In this document: piece after piece, positions 44,147 to 51,591 of the stretch
Layout of the letters: every line of letters begins with the position of its first letter
Numbering within the stretch: position 1 is the stretch's first letter
Assembly (NCBI RefSeq): GCF_002858935.1
Contig: NZ_PJRT01000005.1
Coordinates: 682,001-746,000, forward strand
Length of the DNA stretch: 64,000 nt
Direction of reading: 5' to 3'
Origin: Pantoea endophytica
GTDB taxonomy: Bacteria > Pseudomonadota > Gammaproteobacteria > Enterobacterales > Enterobacteriaceae
Notes under the pieces: generated by a model
The model's database searches: none
Told to the model about the DNA's origin: nothing
The model's input: only the letters and a program-made list of their open reading frames with translations
Program-made: the position numbers and the translations under genes

Positions 44147-45409
44147 TCACTTCGCCACGGGCAGATCCTCATACCGCGTCGTGTATGCCGGTGACAGCAT
44201 CTCACGCTTCATCTCCCAGGATTTCTGGATCCCCTGACCTGCAAACCATAATTTCCCCTTCCCGCTCTGGTTTAGGCCATCAACAACACGCATCAGCGCC
44301 TCACTGTTGGCCTGAGGCTTAAATTCATCAAAGAGATTGAGTTGAGAAACGCCCTGGCTGTAAAAATCTCCTAGCATCACCCCTGCTTTCATATAGCGGC
44401 ACCCGTCCCGCCATATATGGTCGAGACCCTGCATAGCAACTCTGATGATGTCGCGCGTGTCGTTGGAGGGCGTTAGCAGCTTACCCATCGCCTGGTTTCC
44501 ATAGAACACTTCACCTTCAGCGTGTGGGCTGGTCCGGACAAACACCGCTACCTGACTACAGTACTGGCGTTCCCTTCTCAGCTTCTCAGCCGCGCGCTCT
44601 GCATACGAGCAAACCGCCTGACGCATATCCATATACTCGGTTATGCGCGAGCCGAAGGATCGTGAGCAGACGATTTGCTGCTTGGTAGGCGCAAATTCTT
44701 CCAGCGCGAGGCAAGGCTCGCCCCGCAGCTCGCGCACCGTTCGCTCCAGCACAACGTTGAAGTGCTTACGGATGATATATGTGCTTTGCTCCGACAGGTC
44801 TTTCGCGGTGATGATGCCCATAGCATTTAGCTTCTTACTTATGCGCCGGCCAACACCCCATACTTCTTCGACCGGAACCAGCGCCATCAGCTTCCGCTGG
44901 CGCTCAATGTTTGACAGGTCAACAACGCCGCCGGTCTGCGTCCACTTTTTGGCAGCGTAATTTGCTAATTTTGCTAACGTTTTAGTTTGCGCGATACCGA
45001 CGCCAACTGTCAGATGCGTGTTGCGTCTGACGCGTTCACGAACTTCTCGCCCAAAATCTTCAAGAACCCGGCAATTTCTCAGACCTGTCAGGTCCAGGAA
45101 GGCCTCATCAATTGAGTACACCTCGACGGATGGCGCCATAGCTTCCAATGTTGTCATTACGCGATTGCTAAAATCTGCATACAGCGCGTAGTTGGAGCTA
45201 AACACGTGAATCTTGTGTCTGCGTATTTCATCTTTAAGCTTAAAGTAAGGTGCGCCCATGGGGATATTCAGCGCTTTGACTTCCGCGCTGCGGGCAATGA
45301 CACAGCCGTCATTATTACTTAAAACCAGCACTGGCTTTCCCCACAGGTCAGGTCGGAAAACCTTCTCGCAGGCGCAATAAAAATTATTAACGTCCACCAG
45401 CGCGAACAT
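44147..45409 (-). CDS. umuC: DNA polymerase V catalytic subunit UmuC
   Basis: 420 residues. Y-family polymerase motifs: [22 protein letters not shown] (Asp6), VEVYSIDEAFLDLTGL (catalytic Asp-Glu), and the little-finger region. Start ATG overlaps the UmuD stop (TAATG). Forms Pol V with UmuD'2 and carries out translesion synthesis under SOS stress. Plasmid and prophage umuDC copies (ImpB/MucB-like) are common and raise mutation rates and lysogen survival. Confidence 0.93.
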   Translation of the reverse strand: MFALVDVNNFYCACEKVFRPDLWGKPVLVLSNNDGCVIARSAEVKALNIPMGAPYFKLKDEIRRHKIHVFSSNYALYADFSNRVMTTLEAMAPSVEVYSIDEAFLDLTGLRNCRVLEDFGREVRERVRRNTHLTVGVGIAQTKTLAKLANYAAKKWTQTGGVVDLSNIERQRKLMALVPVEEVWGVGRRISKKLNAMGIITAKDLSEQSTYIIRKHFNVVLERTVRELRGEPCLALEEFAPTKQQIVCSRSFGSRITEYMDMRQAVCSYAERAAEKLRRERQYCSQVAVFVRTSPHAEGEVFYGNQAMGKLLTPSNDTRDIIRVAMQGLDHIWRDGCRYMKAGVMLGDFYSQGVSQLNLFDEFKPQANSEALMRVVDGLNQSGKGKLWFAGQGIQKSWEMKREMLSPAYTTRYEDLPVAK

Positions 45410-45831
45410 TACTGGGCCATCGATTTAATCGAGTATTTGACCACTCCGAAAATTTCAAACTGGTCAGGATCGTTGACCGGAATGATAGCGTGCGCTGGAT
45501 TCATTGGCTTCAGGTGCAGGCAAGGTTTGGTCATGAGCTGTTTCACCGTGAACTCTCCCTCGATGGCCGCCACAATAATGTCGCCATGATCAGCTTTCAC
45601 TGAGCTGTCCACAACCAGCATATCGCCATCACTGATGCCACCGTCAATCATGGAGTCACCGCTTACCCTGATGAAATAAGTTGAGCTGGGATGGCTGACA
45701 AGCAGACTGTTGAGATCGATTCGCTGTTCAACATAGTCCTGTGCAGGAGAAGGAAACCCACATGGGACGCGCTCAATAAATAATGGCAGCGCTAATATGG
45801 CGCGGATTTTTGCAGGCTTGTAGAACTTCAT
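45409..45831 (-). CDS. umuD: UmuD, SOS-cleaved subunit of DNA polymerase V
   Basis: 140 residues. Self-cleavage site Cys24-Gly25 (VPCGFPS), catalytic Ser60 in VSGDSM and Lys97 in FTVKQL are all at the E. coli UmuD positions. RecA* triggers cleavage to UmuD'. It overlaps umuC by one base. It is likely co-transcribed with the preceding small gene from the LexA-boxed promoter. Confidence 0.93.
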   Translation of the reverse strand: MKFYKPAKIRAILALPLFIERVPCGFPSPAQDYVEQRIDLNSLLVSHPSSTYFIRVSGDSMIDGGISDGDMLVVDSSVKADHGDIIVAAIEGEFTVKQLMTKPCLHLKPMNPAHAIIPVNDPDQFEIFGVVKYSIKSMAQ

Positions 45832-45896
45832 GGCTGTAGTCTCAATTGATGAATTTCAGAACAAAATTAAAAGAACATTTAATATTTTATTTATTC

Positions 45897-46136
45897 TCAA
45901 CCGTTTGGATTGAACACCTGAAACACGCGCTCATCACCTTCCGCTGTGGAAATATCCCGGAAAACTGATTTGTGCGCTTCTATCCAGTTGTTGGCTTCGC
46001 GTGGCGTGTAATGCCAGTTGAGCCGCTTAAGCTCAGTGACAAAATCGAGTGTACAGACGGTGTATCGGCCAGCAGCATCGCGTTTGATTGCGAACCTAAA
46101 GGCGTCTTTGATTTCGTAGTCGCGGGGCATGGTCAT
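45897..46136 (-). CDS. Small SOS-operon protein upstream of umuDC
   Basis: 79 residues from MTMPRDYEIKDAFRFAIKRDAAGRYTVCTLDFVTELKRLNWHYTPREANNWIEAHKSVFRDISTAEGDERVFQVFNPNG. The start at 46136 leaves the LexA box upstream, whereas a longer frame to 46196 would contain the operator inside the gene. I recall similar proteins of unknown function next to umuDC-like genes in enterobacterial prophages and plasmids. Role unknown; SOS-regulated by inference. Confidence 0.72.
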   Translation of the reverse strand: MTMPRDYEIKDAFRFAIKRDAAGRYTVCTLDFVTELKRLNWHYTPREANNWIEAHKSVFRDISTAEGDERVFQVFNPNG

Positions 46137-46154
46137 CACCCTCCCTGATAGATA

Positions 46155-46174
46155 CTGTATATAAATACAGTAAT
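46155..46174. promoter_or_regulatory. LexA (SOS) box
   Basis: TA-CTGT-N8-ACAG-TA with an AT-rich centre (TATATAAAT type), a near-consensus LexA operator. It lies 19 bp upstream of the small gene that leads to umuD-umuC. No second box is found before umuD. Confidence 0.88.
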
Positions 46175-46459
46175 ATCGATCACCAGGATCGATCAAGTGA
46201 ATTGCATGAGGTTTTTGCGAAGGGATTGGCGGGCAAAGAAATTTATATTGCAGTGGACTTTATGAGGGGCAAAAACTGGCTGAATACACAGATGTGAAAA
46301 AATACAGCAGTTAAGCTGATCTTTTTATTGAGGTTTTTGTGCTGCCTGGATATTATCCGAAGATGTGGTCAGTAAGTGTGCGCCACATAAGGGAAAGCCC
46401 CAAGTTGCGTCAACAACATGGGGCCGATAAAAACAGTCAGTGCTTGAATGTTTTCTTGA

Positions 46460-46492
46460 GATCTCGTTTTTGAGATTATCTCAAGCGAGATC
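46460..46492. promoter_or_regulatory. Nested inverted repeat in 5' leader of the 46533 gene
   Basis: Outer arms GATCTCG / CGAGATC (46460-46466 / 46486-46492) enclose inner arms TTGAGAT / ATCTCAA (46470-46476 / 46478-46484), 41 bp before the start codon. Could be an operator or leader RNA hairpin. Confidence 0.45.
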
Positions 46493-46532
46493 CCGTGTAA
46501 AGCGTTCGGCACCTTATTTTTCAAGGTGCTTT

Positions 46533-46802
46533 ATGAAAATTATTTGTAAACAAGGCCATCGCCGCAATCAGATGTTCGAGGTTCTTCCGGAGAACCAAGG
46601 TCAAACTGGGCGCCATAAATGCGCTGGTTGTGCGTATGATTTAGGTAAGTGGCACGCAATGATTGGCGTTCCAAAAGCTAGTGATGACGGTGTGCTCGCC
46701 GACCTAGCAGAAAGTCAGGCAAGTTATGTTCGCCACAAGGATGCATTCACTGCATACCTAATGGGATACGAGCATGGACTTAAGCTACAAAACGTTGCGT
46801 AA
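46533..46802 (+). CDS. Conserved hypothetical protein with Cys/His motif
   Basis: 89 residues from MKIICKQGHRRNQMFEVLPENQ after CAAGGTGCTTT. An upstream in-frame start at 46440 would run through the hairpin and is less likely. Cys/His residues in IICKQGH and HKCAGCAYDLG suggest a small zinc-binding N-terminal domain. The C-terminus VLADLAESQASYVRHKDAFTAYLMGYEHGL looks like a conserved helical segment. I recall relatives in enterobacterial genomic islands, with unknown function. Followed by a strong terminator. Confidence 0.65.
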   Translation: MKIICKQGHRRNQMFEVLPENQGQTGRHKCAGCAYDLGKWHAMIGVPKASDDGVLADLAESQASYVRHKDAFTAYLMGYEHGLKLQNVA

Positions 46803-46809
46803 TTACTGA

Positions 46810-46837
46810 CCCGGCCGCCGTGCCGGGTTTTCTTTTG
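46810..46837 (+). terminator. Rho-independent terminator
   Basis: Stem CCCGGC (46810-46815) / GCCGGG (46822-46827), loop CGCCGT, followed by TTTTCTTTT; eight bases after the 46533 gene stop. Confidence 0.82.
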
Positions 46838-46839
46838 GC

Positions 46840-47037
46840 TCAGTGCTTGCTGACACCAAAAAGATACATTGCCAGCTCTGCCACGCAACTCCTGGCCTCA
46901 TCCTCAAACATTGCGGCCATATAACCGACCAGTGAATCGTTCGTAATCGGTATACCTTCGTCAAGCATGTTTATAACCGCCTGCCCCATAACGCTGCGTA
47001 CTGCATCCATCGCCAAGTCACAAACCTCAATGTCCAT
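46840..47037 (-). CDS. Small protein resembling YmgB/AriR-type regulators
   Basis: 65 residues with AGGAGG 4 bp before the ATG. MDIEVCDLAMDAVRSVMGQAVINMLDEGIPITNDSLVGYMAAMFED has the arrangement of the small, helical, enterobacterial connector proteins of the YmgB/AriR kind. The match is impressionistic. It runs opposite to the preceding gene and its 3' end meets that gene's terminator. Confidence 0.5.
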   Translation of the reverse strand: MDIEVCDLAMDAVRSVMGQAVINMLDEGIPITNDSLVGYMAAMFEDEARSCVAELAMYLFGVSKH

Positions 47038-47133
47038 GCATCCTCCTATAGTAATTTCTCTACGGTACGCCTGCAGCTGAGCTTTGATATAAGAAACGGC
47101 TCAATGGCAGAATTCTGAAGTTGAGGTTTTGCG

Positions 47134-47193
47134 ATGAAATTTTGCGCGCGCCTTATAGCAAAACAGTACCGCTCGATTATGATTAATTCGTAA
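47134..47193 (+). CDS. Possible 19-residue peptide
   Basis: Frame MKFCARLIAKQYRSIMINS with GAGG 6 bp upstream, basic and amphipathic, directly before a candidate hairpin and a strong terminator. It may be a small toxin-like or leader peptide, or an accidental frame within an RNA gene. Confidence 0.3.
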   Translation: MKFCARLIAKQYRSIMINS

Positions 47194-47267
47194 CACACAG
47201 CAAACGTGTTGCGTACGAAATGACTTAGCCTGAGAACTTATTAGCCCGCTCCGGCGGGCTTTTTTTA
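47193..47267 (+). terminator. Hairpin plus rho-independent terminator of an unassigned transcript
   Basis: A GTAACAC...GTGTTGC-type hairpin (about 47190-47214) is followed by the strong terminator AGCCCGC (47243-47249) / GCGGGCT (47254-47260) + TTTTTT. No full-size rightward gene lies upstream after the terminator at 46810, so a small RNA or mRNA may end here. Confidence 0.6.
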
Positions 47268-47372
47268 TCGACGGACTGACAAATCCTAAGCGGCTGTCTA
47301 AGCTCAATTTGTCTCACTTTCTTCCCGAGACGACTGTCAACCTGTTGGAAATGTTAGGCTCCATTTTTTGCC

Positions 47373-47400
47373 GCCCGGAATCCATTGCTCCGGGCTTTTT
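47373..47400 (+). terminator. Third rightward terminator in succession
   Basis: Stem GCCCGGA (47373-47379) / TCCGGGC (47389-47395) + TTTTT. No convincing gene of normal size lies between it and the terminator at 47243. Confidence 0.65.
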
Positions 47401-47572
47401 ACCTACACTTTCTGGCTGTAATTTTGGCTTGTATCAACAACGAGCATCCACCACTAAGACAGTGCAATTCGGAGCTGACTACTGGAATAACTGAAAACTT
47501 AATACTGCTCATCTTCGCTTATGGCGCGAAGCGGATACGCGTGCCAGATCCGTTATGAGCGAGAAGCTGAAT

Positions 47573-48040
47573 TTAATCAGATGGTGAATCTCGGGTCGAT
47601 TTTAACTCTCGAACAATAGAATGCGGCAAGCAACGTCCATATATTATGGATGAGTAATCTCGGTCAGTATCATCAGTTATCTTACAGGTACACTGAAAAG
47701 GTTCGCCTGAGGAGGTGTCTTCGTACAATTTTGCATGTTTCGAATTAGCATTAAAATCGATCTTAATGATCGCGTTCTTCACCCAGAGGTCAGGTAATTT
47801 CTGATTAGATAAAAGGCTTTTGAGCATTTCAGCGTAGCGGTGAACCGTGTAGGTTTGCAGATTAGATGCAGGGTTGGTCATAGGAAGGGTTAGAGCAAAA
47901 GTTACTGAAGTAAGGCCGTTATCAAGAGCGAATGATTTAATCTGACCTATTGACCAGTATCCATTAAAGTCGTTGTTTCTGCTAACAAAACTCCCATTAA
48001 TAGCATTAGCTATACCTTTTAATTCACTTCGACGTGCCAT
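47573..48040 (-). CDS. Hypothetical protein
   Basis: 155 residues beginning MARRSELKGIANAINGSFVSRNNDFNGYWSIGQIKSFALDNGL. No signal peptide. It reads as one globular domain with beta-rich middle (TSVTFALTLPM) and a tail containing cysteines (PFQCTCKITDD). Neighbours give no hint. Similar proteins are, to my recollection, scattered in enterobacterial islands. Function unknown. Confidence 0.62.
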   Translation of the reverse strand: MARRSELKGIANAINGSFVSRNNDFNGYWSIGQIKSFALDNGLTSVTFALTLPMTNPASNLQTYTVHRYAEMLKSLLSNQKLPDLWVKNAIIKIDFNANSKHAKLYEDTSSGEPFQCTCKITDDTDRDYSSIIYGRCLPHSIVRELKSTRDSPSD

Positions 48041-48296
48041 AAATTACTTCCTGATAAAATTAGTAAAGAAAAAATTTCCGCTCCTAGCGCTCAACTCCTC
48101 TTAAACAAAGTATAAGTCAGCCTAGAACGTTCTGACGACATTGAAGATAGCACTTTGTATGAGTTAACTATGGACGCATCAGAACGTCCAGCCAATATTG
48201 AGACCCTAAAGTTTTGTTTAAAATTGCCGATATTATATGTCATAGGTTTTTTTGATTCAAAATCACTATTTATCGATAACAAGACATGGAGGACTT

Positions 48297-49286
48297 ATGG
48301 TTTTAAATACACAAGTATTCAAAGGCGCTAGTGAGTTATTAAAAAAATCAAAAAGTGAAAACAATGAACCAGAAGGTCCCGTGACCGAAAATGGGAAAAC
48401 ATCTAAAAACAAAACTACCCCCTCTAAAATTCTCGATGAAATTTTATCTACACTTCCGCCAGAAATCTCACGCTATACGAAAAAGAAACTCACTGAAGTC
48501 ATAGATTATGAACCTCGCATCGGTGTAATGGGTAAAACGGGAGTTGGTAAATCTTCATTATGCAATGCTATTTTTCAACAAGATGTCTGTAAGGTTAGTC
48601 ACGTCGAAGCATGTACAAGAGATATTGAAGAATTGCATATTGATGTAGGTGGACGAAAGCTGACCATTGTTGATTTACCAGGGGTGGGGGAAAGCAAAGA
48701 GAGAGATGTTGAGTATAAGTCCCTTTATGAGGAGCAGATACCCAACCTTGATTTGATCCTTTGGGTTATTAAAGCAGATGACCGAGTTCTTGCACCTGAT
48801 GAAGAGTTCTATAAAAACGTAATTAAACCACTCAAGGCTGAAGGTAAGATACTTTTTGTCATAAACCAAGCAGATAAAATTGAGCCATCTTTTGAATGGG
48901 ATCGTTCACTGAACAGTCCTTCTACGGCCCAAGTACAAAATTTAGAAACAAGAGAAATGTATATTTACGAAAGGCTATTTGAAACAAGCAATGGTTGTGT
49001 TGCTGTCTCAGCACCCTTGAATTATAACATCGGTAACCTTGTGAAGAAGATGGTGCTTAGACTGCCAAAAAAGTCAAAAGCAGGCGTGTATAGCACGCTA
49101 CGAGAGGAATATAAGACTGCCGAGATAAAGAATGAATCCAAGGATGGATTTAATGAAACTGTAAAAGGAGTCCTAGATCATGTAATTGATTCTGCGCCAA
49201 TCCCTACAATACTTAAAGAACCTCTTAAGAAAGCAAAAGATTATATTTGCAACAAAATATCCAGCTTTTTTGGTTCTTGGTTTTAA
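48297..49286 (+). CDS. YfjP/YeeP-type GTPase
   Basis: 329 residues from ATG 48297 behind GGAGG. A longer in-frame start at 48252 precedes the ribosome binding site and is rejected. The G domain shows G1 GVMGKTGVGKSS, G3 IVDLPGVGES and G4 VINQADKIE, with LDLILWVIKADDRVLAPDEEFYKNVI, the pattern of the CP4-57 prophage GTPases YfjP/YeeP. The C-terminal 70 residues are a short amphipathic region. This family is common in genomic islands and prophages and its role is unknown. Stands alone. It converges on the nuclease-like gene at 49503. Confidence 0.82.
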   Translation: MVLNTQVFKGASELLKKSKSENNEPEGPVTENGKTSKNKTTPSKILDEILSTLPPEISRYTKKKLTEVIDYEPRIGVMGKTGVGKSSLCNAIFQQDVCKVSHVEACTRDIEELHIDVGGRKLTIVDLPGVGESKERDVEYKSLYEEQIPNLDLILWVIKADDRVLAPDEEFYKNVIKPLKAEGKILFVINQADKIEPSFEWDRSLNSPSTAQVQNLETREMYIYERLFETSNGCVAVSAPLNYNIGNLVKKMVLRLPKKSKAGVYSTLREEYKTAEIKNESKDGFNETVKGVLDHVIDSAPIPTILKEPLKKAKDYICNKISSFFGSWF

Positions 49287-49312
49287 AAAATGGGTGCTAA
49301 TAATTAGCACCC
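49286..49312 (-). terminator. Terminator between convergent genes
   Basis: Perfect stem GGGTGCTAAT (49292-49301) / ATTAGCACCC (49303-49312). Read leftward it is followed by ATTTTTTAAAA, so it terminates the leftward nuclease-like gene. Confidence 0.72.
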
Positions 49313-49502
49313 TAACTCACTTGCATGTATCTTATATTATAACATAGTGCGAATTATCTTATCACTTTAAAATATAATGCCGTTAATAAAAACTCTTCCG
49401 TATTGATGAATAAAAATAAGCAGGTTCAATTGATAACTATTTATCCTCGAACCTAGTCATTTTCATATAAGTCAGGGAAGTGTTACCTCTACTTGATCAT
49501 AA

Positions 49503-50087
49503 TTAGATTAATATAAGGCCAATTTTCGTGCATTTATCATGATGTGATGCTCCTCGACACGAGCATAGGTACACCGCTTCGTGAAAGATTTTTGAGTACG
49601 GCTTAATTTCTTCCTTTGCACGGTCAACAGTCAAACTATGGAAGGAATGATAAAAACCCACGCACCAGAATGAACGCTGTTTCATCTCAGTTTCAGCATA
49701 ATGTGATTTAACGATTGAATTAACCTTGGTTATGTCAGCCAACATTCCTTTCACTAACGTTGTTGCTTTCACCGCTCGCTTGAATTCAATATATATATAC
49801 TGATCCTTTGCAGTGTTAGGCTTTCTGAAAATTAAGTCGACAAACATGTAAAAGCGATTCAACTTACTTCTTTTATCAGATTTAGCTTTCAACTCCCTTC
49901 TAGTATGAAAGTTCTTTTCATTCAAAAGAAAATATTCAAATTCTATTTGAAACCACTTTTCCCAATCGTTGTATTCATTGTCAACCACGTGGGCGAACCT
50001 GGCTTTAACTTCTTTTTTCTTTATAAATTCTAACAGTAGATTGTTTACAAGTTTGAAATCTTCAAGCTCACTCATTTCAGATGCCAC
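49503..50087 (-). CDS. PD-(D/E)XK-nuclease-like protein
   Basis: 194 residues, low G+C. Core motif pieces: KWFQIEFEYFLLN (Glu of helix 1), a stretch FYMFVDLIFRK (Asp) and YIYIEFKRA (E-x-K), fitting the restriction-endonuclease-like fold. Preceded by an alpha-helical N-terminus (LEDFKLVNNLLLEFIKKKEVKARFAHVV). No methyltransferase or helicase is beside it. May be a solitary defence nuclease. Function inferred. Confidence 0.68.
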   Translation of the reverse strand: MASEMSELEDFKLVNNLLLEFIKKKEVKARFAHVVDNEYNDWEKWFQIEFEYFLLNEKNFHTRRELKAKSDKRSKLNRFYMFVDLIFRKPNTAKDQYIYIEFKRAVKATTLVKGMLADITKVNSIVKSHYAETEMKQRSFWCVGFYHSFHSLTVDRAKEEIKPYSKIFHEAVYLCSCRGASHHDKCTKIGLILI

Positions 50088-50326
50088 AAATAATAAAAAT
50101 AAATTTTAATAAAAAGGCGAGTGTTAATCAACTGCTGAAGTAATAAGGTTATGATGAGTACATCATAAGGCAAATTTATATGGAAAAATTATGGAAATTT
50201 TTCTCTAACAGCTGGAAATTTTGACATGGTTTTCACAATACATACTGAAAGCCCCTAGAGTTACTGATTTACGCGAATAGTGTGGCCGTTATCACTCTTG
50301 ATTATTACAGTGCGAATTTGAGCAAC

Positions 50327-50350
50327 GACCGCTTCTGGCACGGAGCGGAC
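50327..50350. repeat. 24-bp dyad motif, copy 1
   Basis: Reads GACCGCTTCTGGCAC then GGAGCGGAC, with outer arms CCGCT / AGCGG. It is the inverse of copy 2 at 50951-50974 at all but a few central bases and flanks the small gene at 50699. The 50088-50698 region holds no other recognised feature. Confidence 0.55.
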
Positions 50351-50698
50351 ATGCGTCATGTGGCTATGCATTTCACATGAGCGCGCATCTTAATGACTTC
50401 ATCACCCCCTGAACCCTTCCGGTATTGCATAATCAGCTCTGGGCATGACATTGATATCCCGATGTGAAGTTCGGGTCTTAACCGAAAGCCTAAGCCCCTT
50501 CGAGATAAAGCGAACAAGCTTGATATCTCACTGCTTCTGGATGTGCTGTGCGCCCTCTTGCTTGCTACATCAAGCTAATATTGATCGCGCTGCCCATAAC
50601 AGAATTCGCAACTTCAGCTAAGTGTTGAAGCGGGCATTTCAAAGTCAGCGTGTTAAATTTGAACACCGCTACCGTTTGTTTAAAACAGGAGTCAACAA

Positions 50699-50908
50699 GT
50701 GAAAATCGACTGGCATAGTTCTTCATTAACACGTTTGACAATGGTGGATAAAGACTACAAAAACACACAAAACGTTCGCCGTTTCATGATGGATGAGTGC
50801 GGTCCAGATTTCCGGTTTGATCGCGAGTTTATGGCCTGGATACGAAATGACGTACCAAAAAATCTGGGTGATGTGATTGCTGAGTGGAAGCGTAGACATC
50901 CACTTTAG
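50699..50908 (+). CDS. DUF6434-like small protein
   Basis: 69 residues from a GTG start preceded by AGGAG. MKIDWHSSSLTRLTMVDKDYKNTQNVRRFMMDECGPDFRFDREFMAWIRNDVPKNLGDVIAEWKRRH has the YKNTQNVRRFF...DRxFMAWI pattern I associate with DUF6434, which is often linked to SAP-domain proteins. Flanked by two inverted copies of the 24-bp dyad. Function unknown. Confidence 0.6.
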   Translation: MKIDWHSSSLTRLTMVDKDYKNTQNVRRFMMDECGPDFRFDREFMAWIRNDVPKNLGDVIAEWKRRHPL

Positions 50909-50950
50909 GCTAGGAACGTAGGGTCTTCGCTTATAGCGGATCGTTACCTC

Positions 50951-50974
50951 GTCCGCTGAGTGCCAGAAGCGGAC
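50951..50974. repeat. 24-bp dyad motif, copy 2 (inverted)
   Basis: Reads GTCCGCTGAG then TGCCAGAAGCGGAC, the reverse complement of copy 1 apart from the centre. A 15-base version, complement GTCCGGTTCTGGCAC, also lies at 54001-54015. Confidence 0.55.
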
Positions 50975-51029
50975 GTTGCTAACATCAGAATGTACTAATA
51001 TTCGGGGTACTAGTCAGAACTTCTGCTAA

Positions 51030-51404
51030 TCACTTTCGCAAACTTAATCGTATAAAATCATGAGGAAATAATGGTTGCATCATCAAGTTATCATTAAATA
51101 TATATAGGTTAGGTGATATAGCAATGACATCGTAGATATTATCAACAATGAGTTGTAGATAGGTTCTGAACACGGGCACATTAGCATCATCCGCTATGAC
51201 AAATACAGATTCATTACCTAAGCCGCTCCCATTAAACACCTCATGAGTGATTTCATGATCGCTGAAATCCATTTCGGACCACATGATTTTACCGCTATGC
51301 CATCGATATTGATGAAAAATATCCATGGCCATGCTCAAGTCATCTCCTTCAACAACATCAAAATCTGCCTTAAGCAACTCCTTACATTCTTCAAACAATG
51401 TCAT
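51030..51404 (-). CDS. Hypothetical protein, possibly CDI-type immunity
   Basis: 124 residues starting MTLFEECKELLKADFDVVEGDDLSMAMDIFHQY. The segment ESVFVIADDANVPVFRTYLQLIVDNIYDVIAISPNLYIFN resembles what I recall of contact-dependent-inhibition immunity proteins. No toxin gene is nearby. It lies in a run of unrelated single genes typical of orphan immunity arrays. Low certainty. Confidence 0.5.
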   Translation of the reverse strand: MTLFEECKELLKADFDVVEGDDLSMAMDIFHQYRWHSGKIMWSEMDFSDHEITHEVFNGSGLGNESVFVIADDANVPVFRTYLQLIVDNIYDVIAISPNLYIFNDNLMMQPLFPHDFIRLSLRK

Positions 51405-51591
51405 GTCTACTTCCTTTGCAGCTTTTTATTACTAGCATAACCGCCCTGGAGGATTGTCTAAAGAATTATGAAATTCCGCTCTTAGCTCACTACTGAACAA
51501 GGTTCAATTATTTGATGCTGTTCTTACTTTAAGTGAAGTGATCGAACTCATTCTACCCCTAAAGGGGCGTGAACAGCGTCGCGCTAATTGT

